A program made the translations under genes and the position numbers. From Gigantopelta aegis (taxonomy: Eukaryota; Mollusca; Gastropoda; Neomphalida; Peltospiridae): DNA of 64,000 nucleotides. Below the pieces are notes generated by a model. That model did not search any database, was not told where the DNA came from, and was given only the letters and a program-made list of their open reading frames with translations. Below, in pieces: positions 45,938 to 57,900 of the stretch. The first letter of the stretch is position 1, and every line of letters begins with the position of its first letter. The stretch spans positions 67,734,475 through 67,798,474 of the forward strand of contig NC_054701.1 in the NCBI RefSeq assembly GCF_016097555.1, in the 5' to 3' direction.

Positions 45938-48900
45938 CTGAAATATAAAACAAAATATTATTTAACAGTGAACAAGGTTATTAGGTATCAAGCTTACATG
46001 GGGTGCCCAGTGTGAAAACAAAGGGATTTAGTTATGTAATTTTGAACTCTTTTTTTTTCTACACATTTAACGTATATATATATGAATGTGAATCATGTAT
46101 ACTGACAATGAAGGCACAAGTACTAGAAACAAAGAAGAGATTTTTTTAACATCAATAGAACAAAAAAATTGTTTTGTTTAAGGACACCACTAAAGCACAT
46201 TGATTTATTAATCATCGGCTATTGGATGTCAAACATTTGGTAATTGTAACACTTGTCTTCATATGAATCACGCTACCTATTTTTATTAGTAGCACGGGTT
46301 CTTTTATATGCAATTTCCCATAGACAGGGCACTACATGTCACAGCCTTTGATATACCAGTCGTGGAGCACTGATTGGAACAGAGAAACAGCGTACGGGCT
46401 CCCATTTTGGTAATGGAGGCTGATTTTTGCTCGAATTAAATGAAAATGCCCCAATCTGGATAACAACATTTATTCATATTAGCAATACCACCAAAGAGCT
46501 ATATAGGGTTGCAAACGAATCACTTCGCATTTTTACATGGATTACAGCCAATATTGTGGATATAATGATAGAAATACATTGTGAAAACGGTTTCAGGCCA
46601 GCTAATTTTTGCCAGAATATCTCCATCTTTATTGATCGAATTCTAGGATTTGCTCCAGCACTGAGGGAGCAGTTCCCCTCGACTTCCCCCTCTGTCATGT
46701 ACGCTGTTGAGTTGTGGAGCTCTTATTGTTACAGAAAACTCCCCCAATCTTTTAGGGACGGGGGTGGGTGGAGGGTTGGATAAATGAAGGCGAGCTCCGT
46801 AACTAAACAGATGGAACATTTTTTTAGTAGTGTTTCTGAATAAGAGTGACTTTTAACTTCAAACAAACTTTATTTAGTTATTTTAATAAAAATCTAGTTT
46901 ATTCTTGACATGTGTTGGAAGTTGCGTGACCATCATGCGAAGTGAAATATGCCTAGAAGTATCCTTTGGATTGTAAAGAAGTAAAAAAAAAAAAAAACGT
47001 ACTTCGTGCAGGTTTTCTTTAAAAACCACCATCCACATTTTGATTTATATGAGCATTTCTTTGTCATCGTGCCAACATAGCCTGGACAGAGCTTTCTGTT
47101 ACATCTCACTGTCTGCACAAGGCTCACACTGAAACGACATGCATGTATAATTTTACATCTCACATTCTGAACAAGACTCACTCTGAAACGACATGCATGT
47201 ATAATTTTACAGCTCACATTCTGAACAAGACTCACACTGAAACGACATGCATGTATAATGTTACAGCTCACATTCTGAACAAGACTCACTCTGAAACGAT
47301 AATACATGTATAATTTTACAGCTCACATTCTGAAACCAAAGACATGTTTTATTTAACGACGTACTCATCACATTTTATTTACTGTTATATGGCGTCGGAC
47401 ATATGGTAAAGGACCACACAGATACTGAGGGAGGAACTTTATGGGCTACTCGTTTTCGATTAACAGCAAGGGATCTTTTATATGCACCATCCCATAGTTT
47501 AGAGGATATATGCACAAAAATGACCGACGTTTTAAATTTTAAAAATGAGACTTCGCGCATACATCAAAGACATCATAAAGACCATTTTAAAGATTGGAGA
47601 CATTCTCAATATGCCCTGTTGTGGTAGTCATTAATTTCCATAGTATTGTTCGCACACGGTGACATTTTTAGTCACACATGGCCAAAAAAGATCAAACACG
47701 ATACTGGCATTTTCCTCACGACCTCGGGAGGCAAAAATACGCAGCAAAATCGCCCGCACACGAGAGTTATCAGCTAAGCAAAAAGTCTCAAGTAACCTTT
47801 TTCTCAGCTGGGTCCAGTGACATAAAGCACTCGTATCACTTACGTCAGACGTACACCATACATAATTAATGTGTGACGTACGTCTGACGTAAGTGTTACG
47901 AGTGCTTTGTGTTACCGGGCCCAGATAGCTCTCGTGTGCGATAGGCTAAAAGGAACATTCATGAATTTGCTGTATTGTAAGATGTTTCCGACTAATAAAA
48001 TAGTTCTACAATTAAACTTATATATTAAATATATTTTCTTGTTTAGAATATCAGTGTCTGTATATTCAATCTGTTTTTGGTCGTCGTGATATTTGTAAGA
48101 AGCCCAAACTGGATTTCGTACGTAAAAAAAAAACCTAGTACAAATATCAAAACGATCAGAAACACGTTTAATATACAGCCACTAATATTTTATGCAGAAA
48201 AATATATTTGATATGTAAAAAAATCTCTGTTAGTCGTTAACATCTTAAAAATTGCAGCAACCTGCAGGAATGTCCCTTTAAGTTAAAGTGTAGGCTATTT
48301 TATATTTTAACGTACTTGCACGGTGGTTTAATACACGTTCGCGTGCGTTTCCTGGTCCCACAAGCACCACAGGCCGCCGAACAACTTGACCAGGACGACC
48401 ATTTAGATAGATAACCTGAAACGAAATAACATTATTAGCCTTTAATATTAAACCAAATAACTTCCGGCTGGGTCAAACGTTTGATAAAGCAGTTAATATC
48501 ACAAGTCTTGTGAACGGTGATAAATGTGAGTATGTTGGTTGTAAAAACAATTAGTTTTATCTGTGCAAAATATGTACATACAATTTTATTTCATCTAGTA
48601 CCACTGTCAAGTAGCCTTATGCTTGAAACATGTATGGGGTATCTGTAAAAATAAGCACTAAAATTTTGTGCGGAACTAGGGAAGTTATGGACGCTACCCC
48701 TTATCTCTATTATCTCTAAATGAGCAGCTTGACCTCCAATATGTCCCAATTCACTTTAAAGGTGAGGGTGGTAGCATTTATATCAGTGGTGTTTATGTCG
48801 ATTGATACACAGCAGATAGGAGATTTAGCCCCATATGTCACTATTGTCGTCTATGGGATTTGATTTGGCAGTATATATCCTATAGTTTTTATTGAAGCAG

Positions 48901-51900
48901 ATTTTGTGCCGCTATCGACAGTTGGCTAAGACAATCGGTGTAATTCATTAACATTATACCCTAACCATTGGCACATTTAATTTCATTGATATAGGTATGG
49001 GACATTTGTGCGTGTTTTCATCCAAAAACTGTTCAAGCACGCCTGTTATAGGCACAACCTCTGACATCGCCATTTCATTTATATCAATTTCCGTGCTTAT
49101 ATCCAATTAAAGTTCAAGCACGCTGTCCTGGACACACATAACACCTCAACTATCTGGGCTGTCTGTCCAGGACAGAGCGTTAGTGGTTAGTGTTTAGTGA
49201 CAGAGAAGTCTGTTTAGTGGCTTTACACCTACCCACTGAGTCGTTAAACTCGCTCTGGGTGGCAGCCGGTACCGGAAAGCGAACCCAGTATCTACCAGCT
49301 TTAAGTCCGATGGCTTAACCACTACACTATCAAAGCCGGTTACATACTCGGCTTAAAACCCTTACTCGATTAATAAATGGCTTTGCCTCTGCCGCTAAGG
49401 ACGTCCATGAAAATGATGTCATTCACATTTAATCTAACAACTCCTTTCTGTGCCGGTTTGTAGTCATATAATGTAATAGGGATTATTTTTTTAGAAACTG
49501 TCACATCATGTAATAGTTTCTCAGATACTGTCATATCATGTAATAGTTTTTCAGATACTGTCATATCACGTAATAGTTTTTCAGATACTGTCATATCATG
49601 TAATAGGTTTTCAGATTCTTAAACAAAATAGCCAGGAGGTTATTACATCCAACACAAATCAACAGTATGTGATTAGATTAATTCCGTTTAAGACTTTTGG
49701 AAATCAAATTAGGCATTCGGCATCAATGCTTTGCATAGTTTCATGTACTAGTAAACACAAACAAATCCCACTGTTTTTACTTACGGTAGCAGTTACTGCC
49801 AATTCGTTTGTAGTTGGAGCAGCACTTCGATATTTTCTTGTAACACGTATTCGTGCGGTATCTATAAAAAAAAAACCCAGTGTTTTTTAACTATTAAAGA
49901 TCGTTATAAGCACATTATACTAATAAATAACACAAACATATGGTATTACTCTTTAGAATACTAAAATTAATAGAAACATGTCCTGAAATTCCTACTTGAA
50001 AAGAAGTCTGGAGACTAAGGTCAAAATGCTGAAATGTTATTTATTAAGTGTTAAATATTTGACTTGGATGCGATATTTTAGGCCTGTATTGTTACAATTT
50101 TATTCGTAATGTTTATGCAAATATATAGACTGTTATGTAAAATGATTGATATCATTGGCATCGTTTGTGATTGGTGAATAAATAGTGTTCTCGTTAAAAC
50201 CAGATGTTTTATTAAACATAGATTTGTTCCTGGTACATCAGCTAAGCTCTTCTCTTGGACGGGAATACATAGAGTTCTGCACACGTTCTAGTTTTACCTG
50301 GTACACCGGCCAAGTCCCAGAAATCCACAGCTCTTCTTGTATTTACCAGGACAGGAATATCTCTGTGTTTCGTAGCAAACAGGCTCGACACTCGGAGCGC
50401 CATAGGAACAGCCCCCACACCCTTCTGAAAGATTAAACCCATTTAAAAATAAAATAAATGAAATAATCTCAAACATGGGGCCTATCGGCTTACAGAGCTC
50501 CACTAAAAAATTTTTTTATTAATTTATTAATTTCATTAATTTTATAAAGACAACTTTAGAATATCAAGTTTAAGAATTATCGAATTAAAACTGTATGAGG
50601 CATATTTTGAGATTTGTAAAATAACCTTTTACTGAATTGGAAAAAAGCCCTCATCAGGAGATGTTAGGGTTTAATGCAGGGTCGTAGCTAGAATTTTGTG
50701 TGTGTGGGGGGGGGGGGGGGGGGGGTGAGGGGCAACTGAGTTGTTAATAGTCTAAAACTCCTTAAACGGATAAGAAGAGAAGTTTCTTTAAGTTTCTATA
50801 ATGCTTTCCGGATTTTTTTCGGGGGTGGGTGGGTGGGTGGGGGTGGCGGCAACGGCTTACGGTCCTGTAATGTTATTTTTTTTAATTAAAGGGACATCCA
50901 AGAATTTAAAAATGTTTAGTTTATAGAATCATAGTACCAAGTTTCAGAACTATCCAATGAAACCTCTAGGAGAAGATAGACTAATAATATTATTATTTTT
51001 TTTTTTTTTTAAATATTCGAAATATGTTCTTTACTAATTTGTGGAGAATGTCCCAGAGGATCATATTACCAAATTACAGAACAATCCAATCGAAACTATA
51101 TAAGAAGTTTGTTTGTTTTGTTCAACGACACCACTAGAGCGCAATTATTTATTAATCATCGGCTATTGGATGTCAAACATATGGTAATGGTGTTACATTG
51201 GCTAGAACGAGCAATAGCCCAATGAGCCCACCGACGGGTATCGATCTTAGATCGATCGCGCGTCAAGCGTGCGCTTTACCACTGGGCTACGTTCCGTCAC
51301 AAACTATATAAGAAGACACAGACTTAAAGGCAAGAGTCAATCGACTGACGCCGGACGGACAAATTGATGTTGGAATGACGTGACATACTTACCCAACTTG
51401 TATTGAATCTTAAAACCTCTGTAGCTTGAACTTCCTCGAACGCGCAACAAAATCATGATTTTGTTGCCATGGGAACGGAAATACTGTGTTGGCCTACTAC
51501 TGCAGCAGTATCTGAAAATCCAAAATTGCATACGTTGTACAATTGTCAAAACAGGAGATATTTGGTAAATGAAATGAGTTTTTCGTTTGTTTTGGTTTCT
51601 TTGTTGTAGAGGGGTTTGTTTTCGTGTTTCAATTCTTTTTCTTCTTCAAAACAAATATGATTAAAAACAATATGTGTTGTACGAAAGTAATGTTCTGAGA
51701 GTCTAAAGACGTTTCAACAGTTAAAAGTTAAAGTTTGTTTTGTTTAACGATCCCACTAGAGCACATTGATCTATTAATCATTGGCTATTGGATGTCAAAC
51801 ATTTTGCATAGTCATATAGAGTTAACCCGCTACATTTTTCCATTAGTAGCAATGGATCTTTTATGTGCACCATCTCACAGACAATACATCATTTGATATA

Positions 51901-54900
51901 CCAGTCGTGTACTGACCGGAATAAGAAATAGCCCATTGGGCCCATCGACGGAGATCGATCCTAGACCGACCGCGCGTCAGGCGAGTGCTTTACCACTGGG
52001 CTACGTCTCGCCCTACTTTTCAAGAATTGTATGACACCTAAAAAAAAAAAAAACCGCTCTCTTGCAGTCATTTTCAGTCATACAAAATAGTCTAAAGGTG
52101 GCTAAAAACTCAACCCACATAACATTATGTGCACATGTCTAAGAAATAAATAAAAAATACATGTTAGTTAAACGTAAAACGTAAACTACAAATGTGTGAC
52201 ACGGGGGAGAGGTTTAATGTGTCGCACGTGTGTAACACACGAAACCTTTCTCAGTAATAGTTCACTGAACTGTGACAGGACATATCTCTCGAGTAAATAC
52301 GCACTCCTCATTGACAAACATTATATTGTGTGCAGATAACTGAACATTGCGCTACAGGCCAATCCCGAGAATGTATATAATAGCCCCATCAAGACATTGA
52401 TGTTCTAATGGGTTCTGTGTCAATGTGCTTTCTTTACGGTCATAAAATAATTGAATTCTGTTCATGGAAACAATTCAGCATCCACACCCGTGTATACCTA
52501 TATTCATAAATCCATACTAGAGTTTTATTTTACATTTAATAATTTGATTTGCAGACCACTTACTTGGCCCATTGGTTATAAAAATATTTGCTTTTAAAAA
52601 TTATGAGTACCTACACGTATAATGCAATATAACATGACAAAATCACAGAAATAAATTTCGAAATGACACGGCAAGAATATCGGTTAGTTTAGACTTCTTG
52701 TCCATATTGATAACGACACGGCAAGAATATCGGTTAGTTTAGACTTCTTGTCCATATTGATAATGGAGGCGGCACGTAGCCCAGTGGTACAGTGCTCGCT
52801 TGATACGCGGTCGAACTGGTGTAACAAAGGCCGTGGTATGTACTATCCTGACTGTGGGATGGTGCATATATAAGATCCCTTGCTGCTAAGCAAAAAGAGT
52901 AGCTCATGAAATTTTCGACAGCGGGTGTCCGCCCTCAATATCTGTGTGGTTCTTAACCATATGTCTGACGCCATATAACCGTAGGGGGGCCTACATAAAA
53001 TGTGTTGAGTGCGTCATTAAATAAAACATTTCTTTCCTTCCTTCCATTTTGATTGATATCATTTCTTGTGGGCTATCGCGCTTCCGTGATCCGTGGGAAA
53101 ATCGCTCGAAAAGCGATTCCAAATTCATGTGCACGGAACACGGATATCACGGAGAAACAGACATGGCAGACACATTATTTCTATAATTCACGGATATCAC
53201 GGAAAGACAGACATGGCAGACACATTATTTCTATAATTCACGGATAGCACGGAAAGACAGACATGGCAGACACATTATTTCTATAATTCACGGATAGCAC
53301 GGAAAGACAGACATGGCAGACACATTATTTCTATAATTCACGGATAGCACGGAAAGACAGACATGGCAGACACATTATTTCTATAATTCACGGATAGCAC
53401 GGAAAGACAGACATGGCAGACACATTATTTCTATAATTCACGGATAGCACGGAAAGACAGACATGGCAGACACATTATTTCTATAATTCACGGAAAACGA
53501 ACAGGGAAAATGTACATATAAAAAAGTAGATTAAGCGATGTATGGAACATCCAAATCGAATAGTCTCACCGATCACATGTTGCTCAAATTTAAGATGTAC
53601 ACAAACTGTTCATCGTGACATATATTTGGTATATCCCTAGCGAGAGTTGAAGAAGAAGGAAATGGTTTATTTAACGACGCATTCAACACATTTTAATTAC
53701 GATTATGTGGGGTCGGACATATGGTTAAGGACCACACAATTATTGAGGGAGGAAACCCGTTGTCGCCACTTCATGGGCTACTCTTTTCGACAATCTAATT
53801 AAAATTAGCTCCACTATTACATGTGGATCTAACACCAGCCAGTTGGAGCTTATGTCCACCAATCAAAACCTTACTTGCAGAATCCTGCCAATGATTTAAA
53901 ACTAACAACACTGCGTAGTCCCCAATGTCCAGGTAGCATTTCGTCTGTAAATAATAATTTAAATATTGACCAATCACACTTCGCCTTTTATAACGTTATT
54001 TGGGAGCATACAAATGCTAAAAATATCGGGCGAGTTTATTTTAGTGGCCGCAGTACAGCGAACCATACCAATACGTACGGGGTGGGTTATCAGTCTTCAA
54101 TTTTACATTAAAAATTATTTATTTATTTATAAAAAAAACCCAACTAAATTAGTCTTCAGTTTTACATTACAAATTATTTATTTTATAAAATAAAACATGT
54201 TTTAAGGCATTCGTAATTCACACGAAACATGTCGTATACCCTCAGGATAATTCGGAATGTTTTCAAATTATTTTTAAATCACTGGCAGGATTCTGCAAGT
54301 AAGGTTTTGATTGGTGGACATGAGCTCCAACTGGCTGGTGTTAGATCCACATGTAATAGTGGAGCTAATTTTAATTAGATTGCTCTTTTCGATTAACAGC
54401 AAGGGATCTTTTATATGAATTACCCCATAGAAAGGATAGCACATACCACGGCCTTTGATGTACCAATGGGCCCACTGACAGGGATCGATCCAAAACCGAC
54501 CGCGTATCAAGCGAGCGCTTTACCACTGGGCTATGTCTCGCCCCTAGCGAGAGTTGAGTACAACATGTAACACATTTACTAGTGTATACTTTACATTACT
54601 GTGAATTCATGTTCAGTATATTCTTTAAAATATGGACATGAAATAACCTCTTAGTAACAGGTAAAGCGCATGACCAACCTTTCACCGGTGCGTGCTAGGT
54701 CCGTGTATCTGACTTCAACGTAATCTTTGCAGTTAGTTGAGTGGCATCTGATTGTAAAGGTGCTGACAAACCGCATAATCACTCGCTTACCCCATGGTGC
54801 CTGTAACACGAAATAGTGAAATACATTTAATTTAATGCTGCTCAATCAATCGCTATGTTAGGAAAACGGTATAATATCATGTTGTTAAATTTCAAATACA

Positions 54901-57900
54901 TTCTATATTTTAGACATAATGTGTGAAAATACAAATTGCAAACAGAAAAGGTAGGAAAAGTCAGAGGAAAGAATGAAGGAGGATTTAAGAAGGTAAGAAC
55001 GGGGAAAACACTGACTGTATATGTGAGCCCAGTTAAAAAATTATGTCATAAAAACAACGCCTCATAAACCTAAAATGCTTACCAGACGCGGATCCAGGGA
55101 GAGGTTTCTGGGGGGTGTAGACCCCCCCCCCCCCCTTCCCGGAATATCAAAGTACAGATGAATACAATAAATGTATTTGTTTTAAGTCGGAGACATGTAA
55201 TATGATGGCTTGATGTCTTTGAGAAATATTGCCATACATATAATACATGTATGTTTGATTGCCGAACGTGCCATTCTTAATAGAGGTGTTCCAATGATCG
55301 ATTACAGTCGAACATTTATCAGTTTGGCTCTACAAAATGCAAAATCGATTGTGTGGGAAAATGTTCCTCCAGTTTAGATGTTGGAATTGATATAAAATAT
55401 GTTGGGATTGGTGTTTGTTTTCATGTGTACATAAAGTAGATTTATTACCCATATAGTTAAAAATATCTTGGTACATATCAAAGTGATACGTCCAAGCGGG
55501 ACGTAACACTTCGTGATGTCATCGATTGACGCACTACAACCTTACAGGAACGTCAACCAAACGAGCTAAGTGATATAAATTAAGATCGATTATGGGTAAT
55601 AAATAGGATATTAAACTCACTACCATTTCGTCTCATGTTTATGTCCTTCGTAAAATAATTTGCATTGTCACTGAAAATTATTTCACTCGGGACATAAACC
55701 ATAAACATGATATGAAATGGAAGCTTGTTTAATATCCTATAAATATAATAGTTATTTGGTGGGTCTATCCCTGTGAATACGACAATAAGTACATGGTGAT
55801 TCTAGTTCAGAAATCCTTTTTAAATTCGTACAATTCATACCGATTGTGTAATTGAAAGTTGATCGGTTGGTGCCAACTGATTATAACCAATGATCGATCA
55901 TGAAATTCCAACCGATTCCCATCACTAATTCTTAAACATTGTTAACATTTACTAGAACATTCCAGTATCCGCCCACTTGGGCTTAATTTTACAAAACATT
56001 GTAAGCCTAGTTTTGCACGTAAATGTAAATCTACGACTAAATCACAATTCTTCTTATTATTATAGTACAACAAATATAGTTAGAAGAACACATATTTCAT
56101 TTTCTTTTGTCTTTAAAATGCTCCATTTTCCTTAATGATGTAATTTTCCGTGTGAAATAGATGCCAAACATAACAGCTAGTGGCAGACGTAAACGTAGCC
56201 CGAGTAGAGTACTCTGACTGTAAGACAATCTAATTAAAATTAGCTCCACTATTACATGTGGATCTAACACCAGCCAGTTGGAGCTCATGTCCACCAATCA
56301 AAACCTTACTTGCAGAATCCTGCCAGTGATTTAAAACTAACAACACTGCGTAGTCCCCAATGTCCAGGTAACATTTCGTCTGTAAATAATAATTTATGGG
56401 TATGGGTATGGGTAACTATATTTACGTGCCCCTATCCACGAAGGTTCAGGCACGCCCACTGCGGAATTAGCCTCTGACTTCGCCAGTGACTGACTCCGGA
56501 GCAGGGGGGGGGGGGGGGGGGTAAGTTTGAAGTGGGCGGAATTTGGAAAAAAGCCATTTAGTAAGCGCGGACCGACTAGCAGACACTTCATAAACAAGAA
56601 GTAACACCGAGTGGGAGCCGTGTTCTGATTGGCTGAATTTCGATTCCTCGGTGAAGCCTGTTTTTTACCTAAGTCTACAAAGAGTACTGCATACCGATAC
56701 ATGTCTGGACTCTAAAATTTTAGCCAAAAATGGTTAAGACTGCTCGGCCGAAAAGTTTTAAGGTGATTTTGAGCAATTGAACGGGCGCCAAAACAAAATG
56801 CGTTAGACTATTTATAAAAAAAATAAACATAAAAATTTTGAACTGCATTCCAAAACATTTAAAGTCTAACTAGCCCAATAAAAGAGGTTAGTACTCACGG
56901 AGGTAAAGGTTGTTAGGAGGTTGGGGGCTACGGCGAGCCGATGAAGTCGGTGGCGTCCAGTAGTGGAAGATCACGCCGGAAGGGAGAGGCTGCTATCATC
57001 TTTGTGATGTGACTGTACTCTGTCCCCGCCAAGATTTTGAGGACGCGATGTAGTGACGGGTTGTCCATCTCTTTAAGTAGCAGCGCTTGATTGTATCTTC
57101 CCTTCCGGCGAACGGTAACGCAAACTGCGGTGATATCCACGTCCACCTGGACTCGATGGACAGCATATTCCCCTTCATCGGGCTCGGTCGGTAGCGGACG
57201 GTAAACGCTATGTTGCGGCTCACTAATGAGCTGGCGCACGTCCTCGATGTTGATCTTCATTATCTGATGGAACCGCGGATGGAGTTTGCCGGCCTTCAGT
57301 GTCCATGGTCCCTCTGGTTGTTCAACTGGATTCGGCGGTTGAGTCGGGCGACTTGGCTTGGCTGGAGTGGCACTCGGGGGAGTGGTCGCCTTCCTCTTAA
57401 CAACAGCCGTCTTCCGGGCCTGGGTCTCAACGGATGCCACCGGTTTAATCGGCGACAAGTCCGGAAACCCAGAAGTAAAGGCAGGCGGATCGGGTCGGCT
57501 ATATGACGAAGTACAGAGCTCTGAGTCCGGCATATCACTTTCCTCGGTTCCTGCAGAGGGGACGTTGATGACTGGGGCCGAGACCACTTCCATCTTCGTC
57601 TTCCTCTTCAGTTGGGCGGCGTTGGGCGGTCCAGCAGACGGAGTCGCTGCCGGCGGTTTAGCCGCCGGTTTTGTCTCCCCCTGCGCCGCCGCTGGCGCAC
57701 GTCTCCTCTTCCTCCACCTTCCTTTCTTCGGTGGTACCGGGTCCCCGTACACCAAGGTCACGGAGGCCCGTGACCCGGTGCACGATACCCGGTACTCTAA
57801 CAGCATTCCGTAGGATTTGAGCAATCCCCCCAGGTGGGGGGGGCAGATCGAGAGAACAAGGGCTAACGTCCGTCTTCATCGATGAATAATACAGAATGAA

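Noticed and set aside
46427..46783. 118-codon plus-strand frame
   Set aside because: No domain, no splice support, overlapping minus-strand frame, and it lies in the last intron of a gene on the other strand.
53090..53492. CRISPR-like array
   Set aside because: Units are contiguous and nearly identical with no variable spacers, in an animal genome.
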